A stretch of 64,000 nucleotides of DNA from the NCBI GenBank assembly GCA_963920705.1, contig OY987240.1, forward strand, positions 2,300,501 to 2,364,500. Reading direction: 5' to 3'. Shown here piece by piece: positions 1 through 10,604 of this stretch. The notes beneath the pieces were generated by a model. That model was not told the origin of the DNA, ran no database searches, and worked only from the letters and a program-made list of their open reading frames with translations. This stretch comes from Odiellus spinosus. Lineage: Eukaryota > Arthropoda > Arachnida > Opiliones > Phalangiidae. Position 1 is the stretch's first letter, and each line of letters begins with the position of its first letter. A program made the translations under genes and the position numbers.

Positions 1-219
1 TTCATTCATGCTATTCTTAATGAGCTGTTTCTTGAAAACGAATTCTCTATTGAGACCTATCAGACAATCGATTCCTTATCTGATTTAATCAAATCAGACG
101 TAAAACCACTAATAATAGGAGGATCTACCGCTCATGAAAATTTAAGAATTTTGGTAATATTCTACAAATCAATAATTAATTTAAAAAGGAGGCAATTCAT
201 ATATGAAACTGCCGTTTGA
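1..219 (+). pseudogene. Ionotropic-receptor-like ligand-binding fragment, cut by the window edge
   Basis: Frame 1 is open from the first base to TGA at 217-219 (72 codons, no start seen). The peptide contains a stretch reading TIDSLSDLIKSDVKPLIIGG. This resembles the start of the S2 ligand-binding lobe of arthropod ionotropic receptors, where a 'tI-x-s-L-x-D-L' motif follows the pore and transmembrane region. The match is by eye only and rests on one motif. The frame ends without a splice donor or membrane segment, so it is either the end of an exon whose boundary I could not find or a pseudogene. Related fragments at 2902-3267 and 3541-3905 lie on the same strand. Confidence 0.3.
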
Positions 220-2901
220 GGGATGTGTGCTGGGATTTTTCAAGTCGGTCAATATTAATATTGTTCGGAGTGTTGGAAATTTGGTAAAATTGGGATGTTT
301 TTATTCTAAAACTATCTATCAATTTAAATCCGTCACAAGTCCGGCTGCAGAATTCTGAAATTTTGTGTCGTCTTCTTGTTTTGGACGTTCTTCAATCTCG
401 TCCCACGGTCTACGGAAGTATAGTTCGGTTTTCAAAGTGTTTCTCGCGATCTTTTAGTCTAATTTTACCATAATCAGTCATATTTAGCATAAGCTGCTTC
501 TGATTATTACAGTTGTGTCATAATGTTCGCTGGACTATAACGATTCGATCAAAATTAGTTTAAAATGTATCTACGCGCTTTTGACGAGTCATTGAATCGG
601 CGAATTTGCGCAACGGTTCTCGTGACGGTTTTAGGTTTTATGAAGTTTTGTAACGCTACCTATGTTCCTAGTCCTATTTGATGAGTGAATTTCAATTTAA
701 ACATTTTACGTTCGATTTTCGAATAACGTGGGTGCCATGTTATCAATTTCAATTGTTTAAACTACTCGGGAAGTAGGCTTAACAAAGAATTGTAGAGATC
801 GCATGATTTGAAAGCTCGTCGTTATCTCCGGCCAACGTTTTTAAAAGTGTTACGCTCATTTTTTCTACACGTTAGTTTTGTTTAGGGTCCACTTTCACGA
901 AATTGGGGGCCGTTTTCCTCCAATTTTGGGGCGCCTGTCAAATTTTCCAAATAGATTAAAGCATTCTTAGTCCGAGTGCGGCGTCGCCACTGCTCTTGAA
1001 TTTATAATATTCATCCTATAAAACTCCAATATTTCATTATTTTTAATTATTATTATTATTATTTTATTTTAATTATTTCCCACTTGACCGAAAATGACGA
1101 CCGAAAACGTTATCGCTCTGTCAAAAAAAGGCTCTTTCGCAGAGCCTCTGCGTCAAGATTTTCGTTTGGTTCACACATACGACCGAATTCAAACCGAAAA
1201 GCGCTGTAGTCACGTGGGAGGCCGCCTCGCGGAAAGAGAGCGCCTAGGGCCTAGTCAGTGGAGCAGTCTAAGCTACGGTGACCGAGACTTAGCGATATTT
1301 TCCACTATTTGACTTATGAAAACCTGTATTAGTAAATCTTCGGAGATAATTAGTACCCTATTGGTATTAAATTGTACAATGCTTTCATACATTACGTACA
1401 AAAGCTATTCTAATATCGAAAGCGGAATATTTTGAGTGAGAAACATTTTTAAACGAATGCATGCCCTGGGATTACTATTCCACCAAGCGGCATTGGGCCT
1501 AGGCAGCGACCTAGGCCGTAGCTACGGCGACCAAGCCTTAACGATATTTTCCGCTATTTGACTTGTGAAAACTTGTATCTGAAGCTCTTTTTTTACTCCT
1601 ACTATTCGTAAAAATGATTTCAGAGGTTGGTTTATATTAGCGGAAATTACAAATACATTGCCGAAGAATCAGTTTCAATTCAGTCCATTTATTCGACGAT
1701 TAGCGTTTATTAAATTTCAATGGCTGACGCCATTTTACGAACGTGACTAAAAAATATTATGAGTCCTAACGTCAGAGGGAGAGTCATCCCGAAACGAATT
1801 TTCATTGGTCCTTAAAATAAATTTACGTCGGCCTCTGCGTAAAAATTAGAACACGTGATTTACGTTGAGTTGTGCGTAAAAACCTATTACGTAGAGGGCT
1901 TTACGCCGTGTTTCGGTCGGTTTTACGCCGAGTGGGGACGGACCTTAATATGACATAATTTGAACCTATGAATATCCTTTAATTTTGGCATTTGAGTTTG
2001 AAACGTAGTGAAAAACACTTCCGCGGAACTATTTTCAGTTTTGTTATTGGAAACCTGATATTTGGGCTTTTTTAACTTCCGATTCAAAGTTAAAGACAGA
2101 CTTGATAATAGAGTAGACGTATTTTTTTACCGAGTTTCATTGTATTTAAAGTAAGGGCTCTTTCAAACTTACCATGTAATCTCCTAATCTAACTGTATTT
2201 CGAAGAGAAATAGTACACTTTGAAGGGTTTTGCCTTTCCTTACATTAATAAATATTAAACCACCCAAACAAGGACAGTAAAATCAGTGTATTGGGTGTCC
2301 TAAGTTCTGTTTGAGGAAAAAATAATATATTTTTAAAACAATTAAATGACAGATCATATATTAAATTTGTTAATATATTTGCGATATCATAAGTAACACA
2401 TATCAATTAAAGAAATACTTTCTGATGGTGTTTTTCCATCATTATATATAAACAACCCAAAACCCATCACCTAGGATTAGAAGTTTTCGATGCCATTTTT
2501 CGAACATATTCATAAGAATATCCTGCTATAAAAAAGTTGACGGGAAAATATCGTAAATTACTAAGTTATCAAAAAAGCAGAAAGCTGAGGCTTTAAATAG
2601 GCTATGTTTGTACTAAAAGTGTCTCTCAAACTCCGATCGCATGGAAACAAGTGTTACGCGTGGGAGCGCCAGAGCTCGGGATCTTTCTTACATAGAGTAT
2701 TATCTGGGAATAAATCACGCGCGCTTTTGTATTATGACAAGCAATATCGAGTTTGTCACAGCCTCGCTATTACACGCAGCCTTTAGAACCGTAGTAGAGT
2801 AGAATTGGGCGCAAATATATAAGAGTGGAAGTATGTGGGACCTTAATACCCGCCAACAATTTTTTCACGACCTCTAGTGAAGAAGCGAACGAATAAAGTA
2901 A
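220..2901. other. Non-coding AT-rich DNA with one direct repeat pair
   Basis: I see no convincing gene. The short open frames at 1094-1312 and 2604-2786 lack recognisable motifs. An ATT-rich microsatellite lies near 1041-1078. A ~65-bp direct repeat pair sits at 1263-1328 and 1511-1577 (shared core GCTACGG-GACC, then CGATATTTTCC, then CTATTTGACTT). A shorter relative of its GC-rich start occurs near 8682-8712. Confidence 0.6.
1263..1577 (+). repeat. Direct repeat pair (1263-1328, 1511-1577)
   Basis: Two copies of ~65 bp in the same orientation share CTACGG, GACC, a GATATTTTCC core and a following TATTTGACTT block. They differ by scattered substitutions. Each is preceded by CCTAGG-containing sequence. 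They may be remnants of a dispersed short element, since a third partial copy is near 8682. No RNA polymerase III boxes were recognised. Confidence 0.5.
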
Positions 2902-3267
2902 CTTACCCGAGTAGAAATAAATGAATTCTTGATTATAGCCTACGACTCTATGTTACAGGCGAACACAGATTCTCTAATCAAAGAGTGGTTCTATTGGATT
3001 GAGTCTAGTGAGGATAATTTCTGAACCCTCTTGGACCTACTGAATTTAGAAGGTTATGAAGAGGTCGTATCGGGTTAAAGGGCGCTGATCATTAGCAAAA
3101 CGTATCTGACTTGGCTCATTGGAGAATTGCTAACCGATGACCCCGAATCAAAATATCAAATCGCGGCCTGTACATATCCAAGGGAATTCACACCGATTAC
3201 CATCACATCCTCTACAACAGATCATTCATTACGAGTGTCCCCGAAATTACAGAAATGGGTCAATTGA
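2902..3267 (+). pseudogene. Decayed coding fragment, possibly ionotropic receptor
   Basis: One frame of 122 codons is kept across this segment despite two internal stops. It begins LTRVEINEFLIIAYDSMLQA and continues through a TLLDLLN motif that echoes the SLSDLIKS motif of the left-edge fragment. Later it reads TWLIGELLTDDPESKYQIAA. Long conservation of one frame with isolated stops is what a recently decayed exon looks like. Assignment to ionotropic receptors is inference from the hydrophobic segment followed by the DLL motif. It could instead be another membrane-protein remnant. Confidence 0.3.
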
Positions 3268-3540
3268 GGTCAGTACAAAAACATAACTGAATAGAAGATT
3301 GTCTCGTTAGGGGCGCTCACACTATTATTTCTTAATCCATTTGAAACGGTAAAATTAAACCGATATTGAGATCGCCAAGGAATCGTTCTAATCGAATTAT
3401 TGTAGCTTCATCTATCAATGGGTGAAACCGAATCGGTATTAAACTGGTTTCCCAAAGCAGTTTCGAGAAATCGAATCAAATCGATTCGAGAAAAGACGGT
3501 TTCCCGTTCACTCGACTCTAGCTAAACGATTACAAGGCTT

Positions 3541-3905
3541 TGTTTTTGATTCTAAGAAATTAGAGGAAGCGCATTATTTCGCGATTGATTTGATTATAAT
3601 AATTCGTATCATTGCAGGGTGTTTCCGTTATTCGAGAATAAACCCTACCATTACCTGGACTTTGAATTCATCTTTCCCATCGACTATATCACTTGGAAGA
3701 AACCAATTGAAAGATCGGCTGATTTGGATATCACTAGCCTGACAAATCCTTTCTATTTGCTATTGCGTTAATGTTCTCGATTACTGCTGTAGCGATAGAA
3801 ATTATCCTATTACTCTTGATCCGTAAAGAAGCGTTGAGTAGAATAAACAAACCGATCGTCGCATTGATTAGTTCACAAGCGTGTAGATTCGACTATACTT
3901 AAGTG
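3541..3905 (+). pseudogene. Decayed coding fragment with a hydrophobic segment
   Basis: Three overlapping frames give sensible peptide in succession: FDSKKLEEAHYFAIDL, then a frame with FEFIFPIDYITWKKPIERS, then one with a 20-residue hydrophobic run FAIALMFSITAVAIEIILLL followed by RKEALSRINKP. This looks like a coding exon broken by at least two indels, ending in a membrane helix with a basic flank. The same strand and order as the left-edge fragment suggest the 3' end of the same receptor-like gene, but this is not proved. Confidence 0.28.
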
Positions 3906-4224
3906 AATACGTAACTGAGTACTATTTAGCACAGCCAATGGCTACAGTCGATTTAGAAAATAATATCTAAAAAATTTGAATATAGAAGATTTGTTTCGCC
4001 CTAATGTCATTAATCACGGTCATTGATATATTTGCATCGATGGACTCAAAATTTAAAATTAAACCTAATATCCATCCAACTATTTTTAATGTCAAGAAAC
4101 TACACGTGTTAAATGTAATTTATTAATATACACTTTAAGAACCCGTAATTCGTCACTTTTAAATACCATAACTAATGAATGATGAAATGATAACCTAACT
4201 GGGTGTAGGAGTGGTTGGCTTTGT
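3906..4224. other. Non-coding AT-rich spacer
   Basis: I see no gene, repeat or element boundary here other than the junction with the LINE tail at 4225. Confidence 0.5.
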
Positions 4225-4243
4225 ATGAATGAATGAATGAATG
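4225..4243 (+). repeat. (TGAA)n microsatellite: 3' tail of the LINE
   Basis: Between four and five TGAA units directly abut the LINE's polyadenylation signal. On the element's own strand the tail reads CATT. Short tandem tails of this kind are made by target-primed reverse transcription in several LINE clades. Confidence 0.8.
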
Positions 4244-4389
4244 TTTTATTTACCAGATCCCTTTTACATCAGGGAGGAGTCAAAATACAATGGCTCACAG
4301 GTGGTTAGTACCAAATGATATTAAAAAATTTATTACGAAAATATACACTTTATACATAAAATAAATGAAAGATAGAGTACTATCCGACG

Positions 4390-5242
4390 TTTAACACTTT
4401 GGGCCCAAAGGAAGCTTTCCCCGATTTAATAGGAGAGTTTTCGTGGCGGAAATGTCCTCCAGCGTTGTTTGGACCCCTGAGAGTAGAGATAAGCCGTAGC
4501 GGCACTCTTTTTCGCGCGTAGCGAAACCTTTTAACGGGGTTCGCCACTGGGCCAGACACGGGCAAATTATCAGCACGTGGAGAATGTCTTCAACATAGTC
4601 GCCACACAACGGACACTCCGGGTCCGTCCCAAAAATGTCGGTATATCGTGCCGCGGTGGGGTGAGCGCCGGTACGGGCCTGGAAGTAGAGATGACTGGCT
4701 CGGTCGTTGTTGTAGAAGGTCTCTGTCGCCGGTGATGGTTTTCCCGCGTAGCGCGTGGGAGGCGACGTCCCTTTGCCAGTCAGTGTCCGAGAGGGTCGGA
4801 ACAGAGCGATCTATAGCCGTTTGCCAATCACGGAGGGTAGTCACATCGGCCCGCGACGCTGCATTCCCGAGAACCGAGTCGAGGTACGTTGACCGCGTGA
4901 CCCACTTAGTGCGTGTACCGGTATACCGAAGGTATAGATAGACTGAACGGGCCATGCGCCAAGCCGCCATGTATTTAAGGCGTGCCATGTACCGCAGCTT
5001 ACTCTTTCCTTCACGTTCAAGGAAGGAAGACCAGCCCATTTCGCCATTAACCGCTGCGTTCGCGGTAATAAAATTTCCGCCATCAGCCATCTTGCCCACC
5101 GTATTCTGGGCCTGCTCGAGTATTTTATGGGTTGCCGGAGTGATGCATAGCACCTCGTTGCAATACGTGAGGGCAGGAACCGCCACCGACTTCCATAGGG
5201 TCCGCGTTACGGAATAGGGATTGTTGGAATGAGAACCTTTTA
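4390..5242 (-). pseudogene. LINE ORF2 C-terminal region, frameshifted
   Basis: The minus-strand frame covers the region after the polymerase, with peptide such as LWKSVAVPALTYCNEVLC and GEMGWSSF, both typical of LINE C-terminal domains. Near 4640-4660 the reading frame changes. The 256-residue frame runs out, and the next frame carries CPLCGDYVEDILHVLIICP, a C-x2-C-x8-H-x4-C zinc-knuckle-like motif. A single indel therefore separates the two. The frame ends at about 4391, about 150 bp before the polyadenylation signal. Confidence 0.75.
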
Positions 5243-6086
5243 GCGATTTCCACTGGGACGTTTCGAGCGCTCCGAGAGAGGGCTCCGAACTCAATTTTGA
5301 CGTCACAGATCGGTCGAGAATTCGCTTGAGAGTGGTCGAGCGAATCTCCCAGTGAAACACGACTCAATTATAAGAGCGACTCACAAGGCAAGCTTTTCGC
5401 GGCAAGCAATGGCTGATTCGAATCATGTTACGTTCGAGAAACTTTTTGTTAAACGAGAAGCCTATGCATAAAGAAGGACTTACTTCATTTTCGGAGTAGA
5501 ACCTAAAATTTATATAAAATTTTTACCTAACCTAATCCTATTTTAAACTTACTATGTTTTTATATTAACTTGTACACACTATGTACTGTCCTCTCTCTTG
5601 GAGAATTTACATTTGCCAAGAGCTGTAATGGCCTTATGGCCCTAGCTCTAATCAAAAACCGAAAAAGAAAAGAAAAAAAAACAACATCCTCAATATAACC
5701 ATTTATTTTAGGCCTTTTTACTATCCTTGATGTTTGCTGTAAAAGATTAGCTACAATTTCCTCGTCGGAACTATCCGAAGACGATTCCATAAATAAATAC
5801 GCAGCCCGAATTTTGCTATTCCTATCTAGTTCCGCCATTTTTAATCGGAGCCCTCTCGGAGCTTCCCAGTAGAAATCGCTATAAAAAATCACGAAAACCG
5901 CTCGAGATCCGTCGCTCTGTCGAATATCTCGGAGCGATATTTTTGCTCTCAGAGCGCTCTCCGCGAGAGCGAAATCGCCAGTGGAACACGCGGATCTCGC
6001 CACGAGCCGCTCTAAGGTCACCAGTGAAACATGAAATCTCATCGCGAGCGCTCTCGGAGCGCTCGAAACGTCCCAGTGGAATTCGC
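5243..6086 (-). mobile_element. 844-bp inverted-repeat DNA element inside the LINE
   Basis: The ends are inverted repeats: GCGATTTCCACTGGGACG at 5243-5260 matches the reverse complement of 6069-6086 with one mismatch. The match continues through TTTCGAGCGCTCCGAGAG. Subterminal copies of a CCAGTG(G/A)AA motif recur near 5349, 5980, 6019 and 6071. The element interrupts the LINE between its polymerase and C-terminal segments. No clean target duplication is visible (TTA on the left, CAT on the right). Its internal frame suggests a PIF/Harbinger relative (next entry), but the superfamily is not proved. Confidence 0.75.
5560..5838 (-). CDS. Short ORF resembling a Harbinger transposase N-terminus
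   Basis: From an ATG at 5838 the minus strand encodes about 92 residues. It opens with a helix containing SSSDSSDEEIVANLLQQ, then KRPKINGYIEDVV, followed by a hydrophobic/basic tail that ends at 5560. Acidic serine-rich sequence followed by an RP-K-x-x-x-Y-(I/V)E-x-V motif is a feature of some PIF/Harbinger transposase N-termini just before the 'F-x-x-x-FR' region, which is absent here. I read this as the first exon of a transposase left in an internally deleted derivative. It could also be chance. The frame is continuous with the upstream LINE frame, which is accidental. Confidence 0.4.
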   Translation of the reverse strand: MAELDRNSKIRAAYLFMESSSDSSDEEIVANLLQQTSRIVKRPKINGYIEDVVFFSFLFRFLIRARAIRPLQLLANVNSPRERTVHSVYKLI

Positions 6087-6228
6087 CATTTGTGTTTGAC
6101 TGCCCCATAAGCCGTGTTGCCTTGGCCCGGAGCTGTTCTTCATGGGCGCTAAGGTAGTACCCGTCTGTAGCGGTTGAAAGCCGGATACCCAGGTACTCCA
6201 CAGACTCCGAAACGTCGCGGCGCGACAA
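6087..6228 (-). pseudogene. LINE reverse-transcriptase C-terminal fragment
   Basis: The minus-strand peptide SVEYLGIRLSTATDGYYLSA followed by a lysine/arginine-rich helix matches the thumb-region motif (YLG-h-x-h) found just after the polymerase domain in LINEs. The frame continues without a stop into the inserted element at 6086, producing an artificial chimaeric reading frame down to 5560. Sequence upstream of 6240 is lost through 5' truncation. Confidence 0.7.
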
Positions 6229-6240
6229 GAGGGGAAGCCC

Positions 6241-6400
6241 TCATATGAGCAGTTCCCATAATCGTGGTTCCCATATAAGCAGTTCATTCATTAGCAGTTT
6301 CCAAAAACGCAGTTTATTCATTAGAGCAGTTCCCATTACAGTGATTCCCAAAAACGCAGTGTTCCCATTACATCGGTTCCCCGAAGTAGCGGATTGAAGC
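6241..6400. repeat. GAGCAGTTCCCAT-type degenerate short repeats
   Basis: Motifs of the form AGCAGTTCCCAT, GTGATTCCCAAAAACGCAGT and AGCAGTTTCC recur every 20-40 bp. Near 13640-13672 the opposite orientation occurs twice (GGGAACTGCTCTT). The two blocks therefore form a loose inverted pair around the 6.4-13.5 kb array. Confidence 0.55.
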
Positions 6401-6743
6401 ACTTGATGAATTTTAGTGGGTTGTAGGTACGATTTTTAGAATGTTGACCTACATCTTATATCAATCTACCCAAGTGTTAGGTTAGACGTACATTCCCAGA
6501 ATGGATGAAGGACGTATGCTTTCAATGGTTTGGCTGGTTTATGTTAAGTTAGTTTAAACATCCATTCCCAAAGTTTGATGAAGGGCGAATTCTTCGTATT
6601 GTGTAACGATAATTTAGGTTAGGCTATGAAGAACGAATAACTCGTATTCAAGGTTGGATGAAGGAAGGATACTTTCAATGGTTTGGCTGGGTTAGTTTAA
6701 ACATCCATTCCCAAAGTTTGATGAAGGACGAATTCTTCGTACT
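6400..6743 (+). repeat. Left part of a degenerate GGTTAGG-rich tandem array
   Basis: Units of very roughly 70-110 bp share the order: (A)CATCCATTCCCAA, GGTTGGATGAAGGACGAATACTTCGTA, GGTTTGGCTGGGTTAGG. The same units resume at 11556, after the LTR retrotransposon. The retrotransposon therefore inserted into an existing array. Confidence 0.8.
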
Positions 6744-7247
6744 GGTAGCGGATATTATCATTGACGTCACACGTGGTCACTGCATAAATAGCAAGTGCCA
6801 CGTGTGGCAAAACCCTCTTACTCTTACTCTTCGTTCCTGGCGGGTCGCTGACAAAGACTTTTGGAGTTGGTCTCTTTACCCGCGTGGCCCTTCGGGGTCC
6901 CGCGCTTTCTCGTAATTAACCAGACTTAGAATCCTCAACGCCGGGTAAAATTAGTATGTGTGTTGTGCGCGTTCTCGACTCATTCTAACTTTAATCATCA
7001 TCATCATCTTGACGAGGACAATATCGTAAGAAATATAACTATTTTAATTGTTAGTGTCATTATTTTGTTTTATTAAAATCTAGATTAATTAGTAAAACCT
7101 TTATTCCCATTTTATATTAATTATCTAATGATGACGAGACTTAATACTTTACTTAACTTTAATTATTAACTTCCCCTAAACATATAACCGACCTTTAAAT
7201 ATTAACTAATCTTAACTGAATTCCCTTTTATAATAAATCTCGTCACA
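6744..7247 (+). repeat. Diverged LTR copy, missing its first ~70 bp
   Basis: The segment starts at CTGGTAGCGGATATT, which matches position 11027 of the 3' LTR. It aligns through the promoter block, the GTGGCCCTTCGGGGTCCC block and the AACTTCCCCTAAAC block to the ATAAATCTCGTCACA end. It is clearly more diverged from the 3' LTR than the 7255-7659 block is. Confidence 0.75.
6762..6804 (+). promoter_or_regulatory. LTR promoter block: CRE, two E-boxes, TATA-like
   Basis: A perfect CRE palindrome TGACGTCA (6762-6769) overlaps an E-box CACGTG (6769-6774). A TATA-like CATAAATA follows at 6783-6790, then a second CACGTG at 6799-6804. The same block is unchanged in the 3' LTR while flanking LTR sequence differs, which suggests it matters for transcription. 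Confidence 0.6.
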
Positions 7248-7254
7248 TTTTGGG

Positions 7255-7659
7255 CTTCGACCGCATGGCCCTTCGGGGTCCCGCTCTTTTTCGTTTTTAA
7301 CGTTCGGACTTGCAATCTTCCACGCCGAGTTAGGCTAAAATATTTTAAAGGATGTGTGCGTGTTTTGTGCGCGTTATCGTATTAACTTTCATCGGAGAAC
7401 AGTAAGATCTATAAATATTTTATATGCCAGCCTTGGTCCTTTTTACTATAGTGTTATTATTATTATTCTGTGTTAGAGCCTCATTAAAATTTATATATTA
7501 ACTAACAAAACCGTTATTTCCATTTTATATTAATTATTTAATGATGACGAGACTTATTACTTTACTTAACTTTAATTATTAACTTCCCCTAAACATATAA
7601 CCGACCTTTAAATATTAACTTTAATAACTAAATTCCCTTTTGTAATAAATCTCGTCTCA
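7255..7659 (+). repeat. 5' LTR, 3' portion only
   Basis: The block is homologous to 11157-11555 of the 3' LTR, from CTTCGACCGC to CTCGTCTCA. It is followed by TTTT and the primer-binding site, as expected for a 5' LTR end. Confidence 0.8.
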
Positions 7660-7662
7660 TTT

Positions 7663-7680
7663 TGGGGGTCCGTTCCGTGA
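7663..7680 (+). other. Primer-binding site, tRNA-Pro-like
   Basis: TGGGGGTCCGTTCCGTGA begins three to four bases after the LTR's terminal CA. Its complement ends in CCCCCA and would pair with a tRNA 3' end with discriminator C. That fits proline tRNA, although the interior differs from the common TGGGGGCTCGTCCGGG form. The tRNA assignment is inference. Confidence 0.55.
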
Positions 7681-8540
7681 TCGAATTCTATATAGTTAAC
7701 CGGGTATATTATATTTGTCCTATATTTTAACTAGTTTATTTTTATCTATTGCCATATTATTGAAAATTGTTGAACATTATTGAACTTTTAAGATTTTTGT
7801 GTGGCATTAGAATCGATTAGAATTTTGTAAAATTTCAGGTTAGCTTTATTTTTGTATGTTTTATCGTAATTTTTTTATATAGTTGTGTGCATTTCCTTAC
7901 CAGTTTTAATTGATATGGGATATTGCTCCATAATAATTTTAATGGCCTTTAACGTAATTTTAGGTTCTATTGACTTTTTTCACTTTTATCGTAAAGTCTT
8001 TTGGAAACTTCGATTTCCGTATTTTTAAGTTATGCGTTTAAATTTAATTTTAATTAGTTGGTCATGCTTCCCGTTTAAAAATCCCCTTTAATTTTTGTTC
8101 TCGTTGGGTTTTTGGTGTGTTCCTATGATTCTTGATGTGGTTATTTTGAATGACCATTTTATCTCTAGTATCGCAATATTAGAATAAAAATTCTACGTTA
8201 ATCGTTAAGTTTAGGGCCCCTTTATTAAAGTAATGGTTCACCCATAAAGTTTTTTTGCCTCTAAGGGTCAATAGCACTCTTGGCAACAGAAATTTATAAC
8301 TCAAAATTAATTTTTAATAATAATAATAATTTTATAGTTAAAAATAAATTTAGTATGAACGTGGCCCTTTTGCCCCTAATTCTAAACTTCTCTGTCGTGC
8401 TTGGCCAGGCTAGCAATCTGATAGGCCAATAGAAATAACTTATAAACCAATGAAATGAGACTCCGAGGGGAGAGAGTCTGAGACAGTAAAGTCTAGAATC
8501 CTTCGTTTTTTAATCGGTGTTGTTTTAAAGAAAGTTCAAA

Positions 8541-8816
8541 ATGCCAAGTTGTATTATAAAAGAATGCAAAAATTTTAGTTCTCGGTTTGGACTAAGTTTT
8601 TATACGGTACACTGGTTCAACTTCAAACGGATCTATTCGCGGCATGACGATACTCTCCGAGAGTCCGAATCGGCGGCGGAATTAGGCCTAGGCTACGGCT
8701 TACCGAGGTTAGATGCTCCTTCAGTCGGCGTCCCGTTCGTTAGACTGGCGAGCACTGCCGTTATAACCTGTCGTCGATTTAACGTTCAAGCGCGTAGTAG
8801 TCAACTTTACCATTGA
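8541..8816 (+). CDS. 91-residue ORF with a THAP-like start, doubtful
   Basis: The frame opens MPSCIIKECKNFSSRFGLSF. M-P-x-C-x4-C is reminiscent of a THAP zinc finger's first cysteines, followed by a plausible F-Y strand. The later conserved tryptophan, histidine and AVPTIF-type motif of THAP domains are not visible. The rest is low-complexity translation of GC-rich sequence. It may be a captured exon fragment inside the non-autonomous LTR element, or chance. Confidence 0.2.
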   Translation: MPSCIIKECKNFSSRFGLSFYTVHWFNFKRIYSRHDDTLRESESAAELGLGYGLPRLDAPSVGVPFVRLASTAVITCRRFNVQARSSQLYH

Positions 8817-10604
8817 GTAAAAGCTGAGCCAAGTTACTTTGGCCAATCAGATTATTGCCGAAATAAAAACCTTGAAGTGACGTATCGAATGCGCTCTTGC
8901 TTTACAGGAAAGCTTCATACGGGCGCCTATGTGCCCTCAATGTAATTTGTTTTAATTGTTTATTTAAAAATATACTTAATTTTAAATTTTTTTAACACTT
9001 GAAAAATTGGTTTTGAGTTTAACTAAAGGGTTTGCAGCAAAAATATTTTAACACCGCACCATTCCTTTAAGTTTCTAGTTTTTGTTTGTGCAGAGTAGCT
9101 CATTAGAATATTTTATATATTTAGCACTGCGCCATTTAAATTTCTAGTCCCCCTTCGAATTTTATGAATTTTCCATTCAATTTGAAATTTTTTTTTCGAA
9201 ATTCCTCCCTGTAAAACTAGTTTTCATGGCTATTGTTTGCTCCTCGTGGAAAGATATTTTTCTTAAGTTTTGGTTCTTAGCGCTAAAGATGGCTCGCTGG
9301 GCCTTGCAGGTGTTTACGGACGCTGGTAGTTCGGAAACATTTTCTTGGAAACCCCTCTCTTGAAATTTCCCCACGTGTACGTAACCCTAGTTTTATTTCT
9401 TCGATTTTTATCCCCCCCCCCGTTTATATTTTTCATAGTATGCCAGTTTGCCAAATTTAAATTTTTATTGCCCCATTTTTTTTTTAATTTGCAATTCCTA
9501 ATTTAGCCTCTGACCACTATTATGTGTTATATATTTTTCCTTTGGATAGTATTTCGAAATTGTTTTGAAGGTAGTGTGCCTTTAGTTTACCCTTGTGTAG
9601 ATTTTGTACTTCAATTTTTTAAGGTATTATGCCGTAAGTTTATTTTTCTGATTAGGGTATGCATATTAGTATTAGGATTTAATTTCCTCGTAGTTTATTT
9701 GTGTAGGTCCTTAGTGACAAAATATTTTAATCCGTTCTGCGAATTATTTTTGATCAGTTTTGTATTTAGATAATTTTTCTTTGTTCTCAAGGTATTATGC
9801 CTTTTGTTTATTTTTCATGTAGGTGCTTGATATTTCGTGTAAATTAGTTTTTTTTCTTAATTCGTGTCAGGATTTTATTCCTTCGTAATTTTTGTATGTC
9901 AATAGTGTCATTTAGTCCTTTCTGCGAATTCACTCATCTTAATGTTCTGACCTTAGCTTTTACCTTAGGATCGTGTATACATCCGAAAAGGCCCATCGCA
10001 CACGAGGCAGGCATAGATTCATTTATCGTAGATTTGGGGTTATTATGACTTTTTAGGTTTTTGTTACATGAGGGTTGGTCTGCCTTTCTTTAGTCTCAAC
10101 GAGAACACCAATTCCACCCTTTTAGCTTGTTTTCCTCTTGTTTATGTGGCAAGTAGTGAGTTTTAATTATTCGTATTTCCCCTATTTGTAGTGCTTAATT
10201 AGCCTATTAGTCTCTGTGACCACCTTTTTTATGTTGGCGTAAGTCGTAGGGTTAATATTTGAATCTGCCATTATATATGTGGTTTTATTCCATGGCATTG
10301 TTTTTGGGTAGGGAACCCATGATTTTAAAGTAGGGAACTCTGAATTTTAACCTTTGAGTATTAGGTCAACTCTGAATTTTTAACCTTTGAGTATTAGGTA
10401 AAATCATGAAATAAACCGTCAGTATCGTTACAGTGTGTATACCTGTCGTGCTATTTAAATTTTTGTATAATTATATTTTTATGGTAGGCCCCGTTATTTT
10501 TATATTTTTTGTAATTTTTTTGTGTTTATAAGTTTTTTTTAATGGAATTTTTCTGTATTTCGTGATCGAGGTAGTTTCTTTTAAGCTTTTTATATATGTA
10601 TATT

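Larger units (their letters stand above)
4225..6240 (-). mobile_element. 5'-truncated non-LTR retrotransposon (LINE), split by an inserted element
   Basis: Read on the minus strand this is the 3' part of a LINE: late reverse-transcriptase sequence, a long C-terminal region with a CCHC-like motif, a 3' UTR, an AATAAA signal (complement of 4245-4250) and a terminal tetranucleotide tail (CATT)n, seen on the plus strand as (TGAA)n at 4225-4243. The 5' end stops abruptly near 6240, which is typical 5' truncation. An 844-bp inverted-repeat element (5243-6086) sits inside it. The clade is not certain: the C-terminal CCHC motif fits R1/LOA/Jockey-type elements better than classical CR1. Confidence 0.8.

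Noticed and set aside
4648..5217. Plus-strand frames of 87-97 residues
   Set aside because: They are antisense to the LINE C-terminal domain, which carries recognisable motifs.
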